NCBI RefSeq assembly: GCF_004151105.1
Contig: NZ_PHRF01000023.1
Coordinates: 62,001-126,000 of the forward strand
Source of the DNA: Streptomyces sp. L-9-10
GTDB lineage: Bacteria > Actinomycetota > Actinomycetes > Streptomycetales > Streptomycetaceae
Direction: 5' to 3'
DNA length: 64,000 bases
In this document: piece by piece, positions 1-8,428 of the stretch
Position numbering within the stretch: position 1 is the first letter of the stretch
How the letters are laid out: every line of letters starts with the position of its first letter
Made by a program: the position numbers and the translations under genes
The notes under the pieces: generated by a model
What the model was told of the DNA's origin: nothing
Databases searched by the model: none
What the model saw: the letters and a program-made list of their open reading frames with translations, nothing else

Positions 1-2
1 GT

Positions 3-431
3 GACGACCGTCCGACCAAGGCCCTCGTGACGGCGGTCGAGGGCTGGGCCGAGGAGGAGGACGTCGACCTCAGAACGGCGGTCGCCGACACCTCCCACGA
101 CTTCATACCCAGCATCAGCAAGGCCATGGAGATGCGCCCCGACCTCATCGTCAGCGCGGGCAACGACCTCGTCGACCCCCTTGCGATGGTCACCCCCAAC
201 CACCTGTCACAGCCGTTCCTCGTCGTGGGGGCGGAGCTGGCCGAGCCCACCGGCAACGTCACGGCGGTCGACTGGTCCGGCGCGTCGTTCCGCGGCGAAG
301 GGCTCGGCGCGTCCTCGACGTACGACCCCGACTCGTTCACCGCCGAGCGCTGTGAGGCCGCCATCAGGGCCGGCGTCGCGGCGGTGCTCAACGACCTGAC
401 GGGGATCGTGATCTGGCTCGACAAGGTCTAG
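3..431 (+). CDS. BMP-family substrate-binding lipoprotein, C-terminal part (5' end outside window)
   Basis: The reading frame is open from the window edge, so the start lies upstream; the internal GTG at 27 is not the real start. About 142 C-terminal residues are present, ending at TAG 429-431. The stretch with RPDLIVSAGNDLVDPLA followed by FLVVGAEL and NVTAVDWSGASFRGEGLGA resembles the ligand-binding lobe of BMP/PnrA-type periplasmic binding proteins, which in Gram-positives are lipoproteins delivering nucleosides or similar ligands to ABC importers. The lipobox and N-lobe cannot be seen here, so the ligand is unknown. No transporter partner follows; the next gene is an unrelated secreted hydrolase. 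Confidence 0.6.
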   Translation, partial: DDRPTKALVTAVEGWAEEEDVDLRTAVADTSHDFIPSISKAMEMRPDLIVSAGNDLVDPLAMVTPNHLSQPFLVVGAELAEPTGNVTAVDWSGASFRGEGLGASSTYDPDSFTAERCEAAIRAGVAAVLNDLTGIVIWLDKV

Positions 432-637
432 CCAGATCCTGTCCTCAACGCCCCGCCTGCCGTTCGACGGTGCCTTTTCGAGGCTGTCGCGCCCCCTCGG
501 CTGTCGCGGAACCTCTGCGTTTGTCGCCGGCCCCCTGCGGATTCGTCCGTGATCGGTAACAGACGGATCTTGTCCGGGCGTTCGTGTGTCTTCATGGGCG
601 CACGGCATCGGCGGAGACAGCGAAGGGGTGGGCGGAC

Positions 638-1420
638 ATGGCACAGCACAAGGGAAAGGGATGGCATGGCCGGCTTCTCGCGGCGGCGCTCGGGGTGACA
701 ACGTTGGCCGCGGCCGCTTCGGTGTGGACCGCGCAGGCCGACCCCGCCGGGGGGCGGCAGCCGCAGGCGCGTGTCTCGGCTCCGCACGACGGGCACGGGG
801 ACGGGACAGTGGCCAAGGTGGCGGCGGACATCGCGCACGCCTCGGACCGCGGCCCCCAGGGCGTCAACATCACCATCGACGACGGACCGGACCCGGTCTG
901 GACTCCGCAGGTGCTGCAACTGCTGAAGGACAGCGGTACGAAGGCCACGTTCTGCATGGTGGGCACGCAGGCCGAGGCGTACCCGGACCTGGTCAAGGAC
1001 GTCGTGGCGGCCGGGCACCGGCTGTGCAACCACACCGTCTCGCACGACACCACCATGGACACCAAGTCCGAGGCCTACCAGTCCCAGCAGATCCTGGACG
1101 CCGAACGCATGATCACCAAGGCCTCCGGCGGCGTCCGGCCGCAGTATTACCGGGCCCCGGGCGGTGCCTTCACCCCGTACAGCCGGCAGCTCGCCGCGTC
1201 CCGGGGGATGCGGCCGCTGGGCTGGAACGTCGACTCCAAGGACTTCGAGCGTCCCGGCGTGGACACCATGGTCGCCACCGTCAAGAGCGAGATCTCCGAC
1301 GGGCCGACCGTCCTCTTCCACGACGCGGGAGGGGATCGCTCCCAGACCGTGGCCGCTCTGCGCGAGGTGCTGCCCTGGCTGAGGCAGCAGGGCTACTCCT
1401 TCGGCTTCCCCGTACGGTGA
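638..1420 (+). CDS. Secreted polysaccharide deacetylase (NodB-fold)
   Basis: A 260-residue protein with a basic N-terminus and hydrophobic segment (residues 11-35) typical of a Sec signal peptide, then a NodB domain. The metal and base residues are visible: TIDDGPDP near residues 79-86 (Asp81, Asp82), the zinc pair in NHTVSH (His132, His136), a YRAPGG motif and a C-terminal LFHDAGGD with His. Family members remove N-acetyl groups from chitin, peptidoglycan or related glycans outside the cell. I chose ATG 638 because the signal peptide starts directly after it; an upstream in-frame start at 584 would only add a non-signal extension. It is monocistronic, and the substrate is not deducible. Confidence 0.85.
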   Translation: MAQHKGKGWHGRLLAAALGVTTLAAAASVWTAQADPAGGRQPQARVSAPHDGHGDGTVAKVAADIAHASDRGPQGVNITIDDGPDPVWTPQVLQLLKDSGTKATFCMVGTQAEAYPDLVKDVVAAGHRLCNHTVSHDTTMDTKSEAYQSQQILDAERMITKASGGVRPQYYRAPGGAFTPYSRQLAASRGMRPLGWNVDSKDFERPGVDTMVATVKSEISDGPTVLFHDAGGDRSQTVAALREVLPWLRQQGYSFGFPVR

Positions 1421-1528
1421 GTGGGACTCACCTCCACGGACTTCCACTTCCGGACCCGGACCGGGACCCGGACCCCGGCACCGGCACCGGCCAGAACCGG
1501 TAACAGCCGAAGACGCGCGCGCCCCGGT

Positions 1529-1572
1529 CCTCTCCTCCTCTCCTCCACTCCTCCTCTCCTCTCCTCTCCTCC
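1529..1572 (+). repeat. Pyrimidine tract, TCCTC-rich simple repeat
   Basis: About 44 bases of almost pure C and T with repeating TCCTC/TCCTCC units, just downstream of the deacetylase gene. It follows another low-complexity GGACCC/CCGGCA-rich stretch at about 1453-1495. Purely a sequence observation; it may be slippage-prone. No gene is assigned between 1421 and 1620. Confidence 0.7.
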
Positions 1573-1620
1573 GCCAGGACCGCCCCGCCCCATCCCGCCC
1601 CGTCCCGGCCCGGCGAGGGC

Positions 1621-1758
1621 GAGCCGGTGGCCACCGCGCGCCTCGCGTGGCAGGGCCTGGGCGACCGGATCACGTTCACGGCCGGTGATTTCTTCGAGTC
1701 GGTGCCGGCCGCCGACATCCACGTACTCAGCGTCATCCAGCACGACCGGTGGACCTGA
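1621..1758 (+). pseudogene. O-methyltransferase remnant (SAM-domain fragment)
   Basis: One frame reads LAWQGLGDRITFTAGDFFE, then SVPAADIHVLSVIQHD and a stop at 1756-1758. This matches the GDFFESVP...AD...L..ILHDW segment that follows the SAM-binding region in plant-type/antibiotic O-methyltransferases (Methyltransf_2-like). Nothing recognisable as the N-terminal dimerisation domain or the catalytic C-terminal end surrounds it. The following ORF from 1761 to 1875 is not recognised. I read this as a decayed gene fragment about 45 codons long. The rest of 1759-2021 holds nothing I can identify. Confidence 0.5.
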
Positions 1759-2021
1759 CCATGCTCGGCATGCTGCCGGGCCGGGCCTGGCGACAGGCGG
1801 CGTACTCCGGTTTGCAACTGCTGGAACTTTCGCGGCGTCCCGGCGGCTCGCGCGCTCCTGGACGTGCCCTCTGAGCTGGGTCGGTACGATCCAACGCCGT
1901 TCTTTGGAACCGGTGTTGCTGAGACAGAACCCGGACATGCACGGGATCATTTCAGGATCGGCTCGGCCCTAGTGTCGTCGGTGTCAGCAGGAAACACCGC
2001 TACCGACAGTCGCTGGAGATC

Positions 2022-2735
2022 ATGATGCGCTCGCGTCTCACCGCCCGTTCCGCCCGCCTCTTCCTGGCCGCCGCGGCCGTGACGGCCCTCGCCGCCACCA
2101 CCACCGCCTGTGGCCCCGAAGACAACGGCGCCGCAGCCGCCGCGACCTCCTCCTCCACCGAATCCGCCGACAATGGTGCCAATGGTGGCAACGGTGGCAG
2201 CGCCGCCACGGACGGCTCCAGCGCCGGCGACTCCGACTCCGGCTCCGGCTCCGGCGACTCGAAGAGCTCCGGCTCCAGCGGTTCCTCCGACAAGACCGGC
2301 TCCGGCGACGGCGGGAAGAGCGGCTACGGGCAGTCCTGCGGCACCAACGACCTGGACTTCACGGTCACCACGAAGTCCCAGGCAGGCGGCTACTACCTCG
2401 TCACCGCCAAGGCCAAGTCCGGCATCAGCTGCTACCTGGACGTCAACACCCCGAGCGTGTCCTTCGGGTCCGACGCCGACGGCGTCGCCTCCCCCGTCGG
2501 GCAGGGTGGCGAAGACCCCATCAAGCTCACCGGCTCCACCGCCGCCTACACCGGTATCAGCCCCAAGACCACCAACAGCGACTCCGGCGTCGAGTTCGAG
2601 AACGTCATCATCGGCCTCAGCGATGAGGACCCCAACCCCGCCGAACTCAAGCTCCCCGAGCCCGCCACCGTCGACAAGCCCATCGTCACCGGCTGGGCCA
2701 CCAACCCCGCCAACTCCGTGCCGGTCATCGTCTGA
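2022..2735 (+). CDS. DUF4232-like cell-surface lipoprotein
   Basis: A 237-residue predicted lipoprotein. The N-terminus has Arg residues, a hydrophobic core and a lipobox-like ALAATTTAC with Cys at about residue 30. A long Ser/Gly/Asp/Ala-rich low-complexity linker follows to about residue 103. The C-terminal domain starts with SCGTNDLDFTV and has a second Cys in ISCYLDV, the paired-cysteine pattern of DUF4232 domains common in actinobacterial lipoproteins. GGAG lies a few bases ahead of the first ATG. Function is unknown; the linker suggests it projects through the cell wall. Monocistronic. Confidence 0.75.
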   Translation: MMRSRLTARSARLFLAAAAVTALAATTTACGPEDNGAAAAATSSSTESADNGANGGNGGSAATDGSSAGDSDSGSGSGDSKSSGSSGSSDKTGSGDGGKSGYGQSCGTNDLDFTVTTKSQAGGYYLVTAKAKSGISCYLDVNTPSVSFGSDADGVASPVGQGGEDPIKLTGSTAAYTGISPKTTNSDSGVEFENVIIGLSDEDPNPAELKLPEPATVDKPIVTGWATNPANSVPVIV

Positions 2736-2920
2736 CCCACCCAGGCCCAGCACCGCCCCACTCCAGTTCACACTGCCACTCACACTGCCACCGACGCCGC
2801 CGCCGTCATCAGCCCTGGGGGCTCGCCGGCGCTGAGAAGCCCGGCCACGGCGGCGCGGCGGGCGGTGACGCGGGCGGCCACCTCGGCAAGCAGCGCGGCT
2901 ACGGAAGACACGCGCTTGGA

Positions 2921-3097
2921 GTGACCGACGCCGTGACCGATGCCGTCCCCGTCGGCGGCGTCGGCGGCGGATACGCCGGACTGACCGTGCAGGAGCCCCG
3001 CCATCGGCTCGCCCACGCGATCTGCCACGGCGGCCGGGGCCAGATCAGCCGGGCTTACCGCGAAGGCCAGGAAGACCAACTAGCCGCCCTCGACTGA
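2921..3097 (+). pseudogene. Possible transposase C-terminal remnant (Tn3-like?)
   Basis: The frame ending at TGA 3095-3097 contains LTVQEPRHRLAHAICHGGRG followed by QISRAYREGQEDQLAALD. The pattern of an Ala-rich helix, HGxRG, then YREGxEDQLxAL resembles the end of the catalytic domain of Tn3-family transposases in actinobacteria. There is no upstream transposase body and no terminal repeats were seen. The assignment rests on recall of the motif only, so confidence is low. Confidence 0.25.
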
Positions 3098-3238
3098 CAA
3101 CCGGCGAGTTGCCCGAGGCGGTTAGGGCAGGCTGCCGCCGCCTCGCTCAAGCACGGGACTCAGGCGCTGGACGTCGGCCGCTACCGCGATACTCGCGCGG
3201 AGTCCTCCCGCCCCCGGCGATTGACGTCGCCCCAGTGG

Positions 3239-3856
3239 TCAGAGGCTGGAGAACAGGCCGTCGAGTGGGGCCGGGACTTGGTCGGGGCCGAGGGCCTCGA
3301 CGAGTACGCGACCGTAGTGGATCTTGCGCCCCTTCTTTGTTCCGAGGAAGCGCCTGAACTGCTGCTGCGGGGCGCGGCCCTGCTGTGCGGGCTGGCGCAG
3401 GAAGGTCCGCAGGGCACGTACATCGCCTTCCGCCCGGACAGCCTCCTCCACCCGCGTCACGCCCAGCATGCGGATGAGCTCGTCCTCCAGATCCGCCGCG
3501 CAGACGAAGAAGCCGTCCTGTGCCGCACCGGCCCGTTCGAAGCCGCGTGCGTAGAAGGGACGCTCCCTCTCGTCGCACAGTCCCGTGAGGCGGAGGTCCA
3601 GGCCGGGTGAGCCGAGGAGTTGGGCGTAGCGCCCGATGCTCATCGCGCCGCCGATCGACAGGACGCAGACCCCCTCGGCCGCCAGGTTCCGGCCGCGGCT
3701 CTCCGCCAGCGCGTTCACCGCCGCGACGTCGCTCAGCCCTTCGAGCAGAACGGCCACCCGGACGGGCAGCCGCGCGGCCAGCTCGTACGCGGGGCCGCCG
3801 GGGCCACCCGCCGCCCACGCGGTGACCGCGTCCCGGAACGCCCCCATGTCAGTCAT
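3239..3856 (-). CDS. TOPRIM-domain protein of the OLD-nuclease type
   Basis: A 205-residue protein starting at ATG 3856. Residues about 30-110 carry a TOPRIM pattern: VAVLLEGLSDVAAVNALAES (catalytic-type Glu in LLEGLSD), then VCVLSIGGAMSIGRY, and an acidic LCDERERPFY as the expected DxD-like metal site. TOPRIM domains of this kind form the nuclease half of OLD-family ATP-dependent endonucleases, but no ABC-type ATPase half is present here or adjacent. It could be a free-standing nuclease or a small-molecule-binding relative. The track-length upstream extension to 3988 is unlikely. It is convergent with nothing and transcribed alone. Confidence 0.65.
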   Translation of the reverse strand: MTDMGAFRDAVTAWAAGGPGGPAYELAARLPVRVAVLLEGLSDVAAVNALAESRGRNLAAEGVCVLSIGGAMSIGRYAQLLGSPGLDLRLTGLCDERERPFYARGFERAGAAQDGFFVCAADLEDELIRMLGVTRVEEAVRAEGDVRALRTFLRQPAQQGRAPQQQFRRFLGTKKGRKIHYGRVLVEALGPDQVPAPLDGLFSSL

Positions 3857-3984
3857 GGGACGAGTCTCAGCCCGTTCCGGCCACAGCGCGAGGGAATTTC
3901 CGCAGGTGCGCCGAGCGGCGGTGCGCGGTCGGGCCCGCTTCGGGCGTGTGGGGCGCGAGGGTGTGTGTGGGGCGCGAGGGTGCC

Positions 3985-4563
3985 TCATGCCCCCGGATGG
4001 TTCAGGGTGCGCACGAACTGCTCCGTGAGCTGCTCGGTGTCGATGTCCTCCGCGCTGCGCCCGGACAGGATGTGGAAGAACGGCGGGCCGATCAGGAGCG
4101 CGGTCGCCTGTTCGAGCGAGAGGGTGGTGCCGCTCGATTTCCGCGCCGCCTCCACGACCCCTGCGGCGCTTTCCCCGAGGATGTCGCGGGAGGCGAGCAG
4201 CGCGGCGACGTCCGCGTCGTGCTGGGCTTCCCCCATGAGGGCGCGGTAGGCGGCGCCTGCGTGGGAGCGGGACAAGAAGGCGACGAGGGCGTCGAGATAT
4301 GCCTTGAGGTCCTCGCGGGGATTGTCGCCGCCGGACACGGACAGCTCGTGCTGGGCGTCGATGGCGCTGGCCTCATAAAGGACTTCCGCCTTGTTCGACC
4401 ACCAGCGGTACACGGTCTGACGGCCCACGCCCGCCCGCTCTGCGATGCCCTTCATGGTCAGGGCCGCGTATCCGACTTCGACCAGAAGGTCGTCGACGGC
4501 GTGCAGCACGGCGGCGCGTGCGCTTTCACTGCGGGGCCGGCCGCGGCCACTTCCATCCACCAT
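3985..4563 (-). CDS. TetR/AcrR-family transcriptional regulator
   Basis: A 192-residue regulator. The N-terminal HTH (residues about 12-60) reads ESARAAVLHAVDDLLVEVGY, then MKGIAERAGVGRQTVYRWW, the classic TetR recognition-helix pattern, followed by a TetR_C-type all-helical ligand domain. It is divergently transcribed from the epimerase gene at 4776, with a 212-bp shared intergenic region, so the most likely target is its own promoter and that of the epimerase. The ligand is unknown. I could not pick out a convincing operator palindrome in the gap. Confidence 0.85.
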   Translation of the reverse strand: MVDGSGRGRPRSESARAAVLHAVDDLLVEVGYAALTMKGIAERAGVGRQTVYRWWSNKAEVLYEASAIDAQHELSVSGGDNPREDLKAYLDALVAFLSRSHAGAAYRALMGEAQHDADVAALLASRDILGESAAGVVEAARKSSGTTLSLEQATALLIGPPFFHILSGRSAEDIDTEQLTEQFVRTLNHPGA

Positions 4564-4775
4564 GCCGCCACTTTATACGAGGCATGGTGTCTCGGATGTG
4601 TTACCTTTACGGTGCACGGTGACTCGTAAGTGGGTGTCCGCCGCGCCCGCCGGGCCGCCCCGCGGTGGCGGAGGGGCTGCGCGCCACCTGACTCGGCGCT
4701 GGGCTCCGTCATCAGTGCACTCCCATCCATCTCCGTCATTCACCTGTCCCTTTCGGGGCGAAGGAGGACACGCCC

Positions 4776-5669
4776 ATGCGTGCGTTTGTCACTGGAGCGA
4801 CCGGTTGGATCGGCTCCGCCGTTGTCGACGAACTCGTCTCGGCGGGCCACCAGGTCATCGGTCTGGCCCGATCCGACCAGGCCGAGCGGGCTCTCGCGGC
4901 CAAGGGCGTCGGCGTCGTCCGCGGTGACCTGGACGATCTCGCCTCGCTACGGCGCGGCGCCGCCCAGGCGGACGCGGTCATCCACATGGCCAACAAGCAC
5001 GACTGGGGCAACCCTGCCGAGTCCGACCGCTCGGAACGCGCCGCGGTCCGGACCCTCGGCGACGCCCTGGCCGGAACCGGCCGCCCGTTCGTTGTCGCCG
5101 CGCCTCTCTCCGGCCTCGTCGAGGGCCGGCCCGCCACGGAGGACGATGTCTCTCCTGCCATCGGCCCGGACTCCAACCGGGGCGGCAGCGAAAACCTTGC
5201 CCTGGACTACGTGGCCCAGGACGTAAGGACCGTGATCACCCGGTTCGCACCGAGCGTTCACGGCCGCGGCGACTGGGGGTTCGTCAACTTCCTCACCGCG
5301 GCAGCCCGCAAGCAGGGAGTCTCCGGCTACGTCGGCGAAGGATCCGCTGCCTGGTCGGCCGTGCACCGCGACGATGCCGCCCGCCTCATCCGCCTCGCCA
5401 CGGAGCAGGCACCCGCGGGGACGCGCCTGCACGTCGTCGCCGAGGAGGTCGTCACCACCAAGGCGATCGCCGAGGCGATCGGCCGCAGCCTCGGCCTGCC
5501 GGCCGACTCCGTCGCCCCACAGGACGCCGGATCCCATTTCGGCTTCGTCGGCAGCTTCTTCGCCTCCACCATGACCGCGTCCAGCAACGCGACCAGGCGG
5601 CTTCTCTCCTGGGAGCCCACCGGGCCGTCCCTGCTCGCGGACATTGACGCGGGTGCCTACGCAGCCTGA
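4776..5669 (+). CDS. NAD(P)-dependent epimerase/dehydratase (atypical/extended SDR)
   Basis: A 297-residue Rossmann-fold protein. The nucleotide-binding motif VTGATGWIGSAVVDEL is at residues 5-20, followed by VVRGDLDD and IHMANKH at the usual SDR positions. Members reduce or epimerise sugars or small carbonyl compounds; the canonical YxxxK is not obvious, so catalysis is uncertain. A GGAGGA-type site (GAAGGAGGACACGCCC) precedes the ATG. It is divergent from a TetR regulator that probably controls it. Its last codons and stop form the first unit of a tandem repeat (5645-5766). Confidence 0.8.
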   Translation: MRAFVTGATGWIGSAVVDELVSAGHQVIGLARSDQAERALAAKGVGVVRGDLDDLASLRRGAAQADAVIHMANKHDWGNPAESDRSERAAVRTLGDALAGTGRPFVVAAPLSGLVEGRPATEDDVSPAIGPDSNRGGSENLALDYVAQDVRTVITRFAPSVHGRGDWGFVNFLTAAARKQGVSGYVGEGSAAWSAVHRDDAARLIRLATEQAPAGTRLHVVAEEVVTTKAIAEAIGRSLGLPADSVAPQDAGSHFGFVGSFFASTMTASSNATRRLLSWEPTGPSLLADIDAGAYAA

Positions 5670-5766
5670 CGTCGCGCGTGCCTACGCAGCCTGACGCCGC
5701 GGGTGCCTGCACAGCCTGACGCCGCGGGTGCCTGCACAGCCTGAGCCGCAGATGCCTGCACAGCCT
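5645..5766 (+). repeat. 25-bp tandem repeat at the 3' end of the epimerase gene
   Basis: About five imperfect copies of a 25-bp unit (GACGCCGCGGGTGCCTGCAC then AGCCT). Copy 1 overlaps the final epimerase codons and its stop; copies 2-4 (5668-5692, 5693-5717, 5718-5742) are full length, and copy 5 (5743-5766) is 24 bp. Every unit can be read as the same C-terminal peptide followed by TGA, so unit number does not change the protein. This looks like slippage amplification of a gene end. Confidence 0.85.
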
Positions 5767-5871
5767 GACGTCGCGGCAACGGCCCGCCGAAGCGTGGGAG
5801 GAAACCCCGTCAGGGCCGCTCTCCCCCCCGTATCGCACCTCCCCGTACCACCACCCGAAGGAGCCAGTACC

Positions 5872-6537
5872 GTGCCCACGCATCCCCACACCCTCGCGGA
5901 ACCACGCGTCTCCGCCGCCCTGACCCGCATGTTCGAAGCCGCCGCCCGTGACGATGAGACCGCGGCACGTCTGTGGGGCATCCAGCCCCACGACCGCGGG
6001 TCGCTGACGCCGCAGGAACTCGCCGACGCGGCGCAGGAGATCTACATGCCGGTCTCCGCCGACGGCGGCAGACTCCTCTACAACCTGATCCGCGCCACCA
6101 AGCCGACCAGAGTCGTCGAGTTCGGCACCTCCTACGGCATCTCCACCCTGCACCTGGCCGCCGCCGTGCGCGACAACGGCACAGGCCAGGTCATCACCAC
6201 GGAGATGAGCCGGTCCAAGGCGGCCTCCGCCCGGGACACCTTCGCCGCCACCGGCCTCGATGACGTGATCACCGTGCTGGAGGGGAACGCCCTTGAGACG
6301 CTCGCCGCACTGCGGCAGCCGGTCGACTTCTTGTTCCTGGACGGGTGGAAGGACCTCTGCCTGCCCGTCCTGCGACTCCTGGAGCCGCACATCGCCCCCG
6401 GCACACTTGTCGTCGCCGACGACGTGGACCTGCCCGACCTCGGCCCCTACCTCGACTACGTCCGCGACACCGCCAACGGCTACCACAGCGTCACGTTCCC
6501 CGTGGAAGACGGCCTCGAAATCAGCTGTCGCCTCTGA
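5872..6537 (+). CDS. SAM-dependent O-methyltransferase-like protein (class I)
   Basis: A 221-residue protein from GTG 5872, chosen because AAGGAG sits nine bases upstream; the longer frame from 5728 runs through the tandem repeat and is implausible. The SAM-binding motif VVEFGTSYGISTLHLAAAV is followed by ITTEMSRSK, then VDFLFLDGWKDL and LVVADDVDLPD, the order found in catechol/caffeoyl-CoA-type O-methyltransferases (Methyltransf_24/3). The acceptor is unknown. A strong hairpin follows at 6641-6678 between this gene and the convergent gene at 6695. Confidence 0.8.
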   Translation: MPTHPHTLAEPRVSAALTRMFEAAARDDETAARLWGIQPHDRGSLTPQELADAAQEIYMPVSADGGRLLYNLIRATKPTRVVEFGTSYGISTLHLAAAVRDNGTGQVITTEMSRSKAASARDTFAATGLDDVITVLEGNALETLAALRQPVDFLFLDGWKDLCLPVLRLLEPHIAPGTLVVADDVDLPDLGPYLDYVRDTANGYHSVTFPVEDGLEISCRL

Positions 6538-6640
6538 TCAAGTCCCCTCCGGCCAACTTCGGCTGCCGGCGGGGGATCCCAGCCCGTATCTTCCGTGTGG
6601 AGCGGGCCGGAGTGAACTCTGCCGAGCCCGCCATCGACCG

Positions 6641-6678
6641 TGGATGATCCGCACCGCTCCAGCGGTACGGATCATCCA
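6641..6678. terminator. Bidirectional hairpin between convergent genes
   Basis: TGGATGATCCG pairs with CGGATCATCCA, with the inner ACCGCT/AGCGGT also paired apart from single mismatches, giving a long stem between two converging genes (ends at 6537 and 6695). There is no strong T-tract, as is usual in Streptomyces. Confidence 0.75.
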
Positions 6679-6694
6679 GGTCATCCCAGGACGG

Positions 6695-8053
6695 TCAGTT
6701 GACGGTCAGGACCGCCGTGTTGTTCGTGCGGTCCGGGTCGAAGTCGAAGGGGCGCTCGCCGTACGGGGGGTGAATGCTCACGGCACCGGTCGCGCCGGGC
6801 ACCACGGTGTCGACGCGCACGGAGAACGCGAACGTGCGCTGGGTGTCCTCCAGCACCCAGTACTGCAGCTCGCAGTCGTAGCGCGGGGCGCCCGTCTGCT
6901 TCGGGTAGTGGCCGCCGTCGAGGGTGCGCGGGTAGCAGTCGGACGGCACGCCGGTGACCTTCGTGCCCTCGGGAACGATCAGCCGGACCTGGGCGACCGG
7001 GTCGCCGGAGCCGAGGTTGCCGAGCCAGGCCGGGCCGTTGTTCTTGAACGTGAGCTCGGCCGTGGCCGTCTCGCCCGCCGCGCCGGAGATGGCGTCACCG
7101 GTCACGGAGAAGTCCGCGGTGTTCACCGCGCCGATCTGGAGCGCCACGTAGTCGTTGTCGGAGTCGATGTCCTGGACTCCGTCGCGCGGCTCGACGCCCA
7201 TGTCGAGCCGCTCGTTCAGCGCGTGCGGGGCGAGTCGCACCGCCAGCGGCTTGGGCAGCTCGAAGGAGTCGCCCGGCGCCAGCACCTGGTCGAACGTGCA
7301 GACCGCGTTGGTCATCGGTGCGTAGTCGCCGTCCGACGTGGTGTAGGTGCAGGCGTCGTAGCGGGTCAGATCCGTCAGGCCGTACGAGACGTACATCTTG
7401 ACGGTGAACCCGTTCGCGCTCTCGGTGCCGTTGTTGGTGACCTTGAACGGGATCGTCCGCTCGTCGCCGGGCCGGCCGACCTCGATGTCGGCGATGGGGT
7501 CGATGGCGAGGTCGGGCCCGGCGCCGACGGTGAGTGTGGTGTCGAAGCTCTCGCGTGGCGCGGTGAGTGTGCCGTCGGGCCCGCCCGTGGCCGTCGCCTC
7601 GTAGGTGATCCTGGCCTGCGCGCCGATCTCGGCTCCGTCGGCCGCGCGCACCGTCAGCGGCACCTGGTCCTTGTAGTCGCTCCCGGTCCCGGGCACCACG
7701 GGGATGTCGCACACCGCGCTCGTGCCGCTCGGCGTGCAGTTGTCGGGCCAGGTCACCTCGGCGACCCCGGCGAGGTCGGAGATGTCGACCGTGAGCCTGC
7801 CGTCGGTCACCGTGAAGTTCTCGTTGTCGTGGTTCAGGCCGACGCCAAGGGTGCGGGACTGCGGCTGACCGCCGTCGGTGCTGAGCGGCAGCGTCTGCTC
7901 GTACGGCGCGTTGATCCACAACTGGTCGGTCTGCGGCGGGTCGTCGTCGGCGAACGCGGGCGCGGCGAGGCCGACGGTCAGCAGACCGGCCGCCATCGCT
8001 GCGACGGCGCCGGATCTGAGACGTACCGGGCGTCCAGCAGAGAAAAGTCTCAT
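6695..8053 (-). CDS. Exported protein with CARDB/DUF11-like Ig-fold repeats
   Basis: A 452-residue protein starting at ATG 8053 with GGGGGGAG just upstream. The signal peptide (residues about 15-35, ending AAPAFA-D) predicts secretion. The mature part is beta-rich and has repeated stretches such as PFKVTNNGTESANGFTVKMY and AELTFKNNGPAWLGN, typical of CARDB or DUF11-type Ig-like domains found on cell surfaces. Cysteine pairs (NCTPSGTSAVC, ACTYTT...NAVC, DCYP...YDC) suggest disulfides. No sortase motif or C-terminal membrane helix is seen, so it is probably released. Function unknown. Confidence 0.75.
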   Translation of the reverse strand: MRLFSAGRPVRLRSGAVAAMAAGLLTVGLAAPAFADDDPPQTDQLWINAPYEQTLPLSTDGGQPQSRTLGVGLNHDNENFTVTDGRLTVDISDLAGVAEVTWPDNCTPSGTSAVCDIPVVPGTGSDYKDQVPLTVRAADGAEIGAQARITYEATATGGPDGTLTAPRESFDTTLTVGAGPDLAIDPIADIEVGRPGDERTIPFKVTNNGTESANGFTVKMYVSYGLTDLTRYDACTYTTSDGDYAPMTNAVCTFDQVLAPGDSFELPKPLAVRLAPHALNERLDMGVEPRDGVQDIDSDNDYVALQIGAVNTADFSVTGDAISGAAGETATAELTFKNNGPAWLGNLGSGDPVAQVRLIVPEGTKVTGVPSDCYPRTLDGGHYPKQTGAPRYDCELQYWVLEDTQRTFAFSVRVDTVVPGATGAVSIHPPYGERPFDFDPDRTNNTAVLTVN

Positions 8054-8178
8054 TGCTCCCCCCCAAGGGTGCGGTGAACACGACTGACGCACCGGCAGCT
8101 CCGGCGCGCCGAACGGATCATCACACGGGAGGCGACCCCACCGCGCCCCGGTTTCCGGCCTGTTGGAGAACACCCGGC

Positions 8179-8214
8179 TGCCTGGAGTGCCTGGAGTGCT
8201 TGGAGTGCCTGGAG
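8179..8214 (+). repeat. 9-bp tandem repeat (TGCCTGGAG x4)
   Basis: Four head-to-tail copies of TGCCTGGAG, the third with one substitution (TGCTTGGAG), in the non-coding stretch upstream of the exported-protein gene. No function evident. Confidence 0.85.
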
Positions 8215-8428
8215 ACCGAACGCCGGAACGTCATGGACAAGCCTGATGGGCGGAGCTGTCACCGGAGGTGTATCGGGTGGGCCGGGGCTGTGGAACGGCC
8301 GGTCACAGGTCATCCGGTGTGCCGTCGACAGCCGGTCCGCAGCCCTCGGGGAGGTTGCGGAGTGAGCCGCGCTCGCGGCCTGTGAGAAACGAGCAATCCT
8401 GGACGTACGCGTACATCGAGCCCGCTGA

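Noticed and set aside
428..1447. Long minus-strand ORF opposite the polysaccharide deacetylase
   Set aside because: Shadow frame: low-complexity Arg/Gly/Val composition, no domain, and the plus-strand frame has clear NodB motifs.
4564..4775. TetR operator in the 4.6 kb divergent gap
   Set aside because: GTGCAC and short inverted stretches exist, but none extends to a convincing palindrome or is repeated.
5645..5766. CRISPR array
   Set aside because: The 25-bp units abut with no spacers; no cas genes are present. No other spaced repeat pattern was found.
6293..8077. 594-codon plus-strand ORF
   Set aside because: It runs antisense to the exported protein at 6695-8053 and through the end of a methyltransferase gene; composition is typical of a GC-driven shadow frame.
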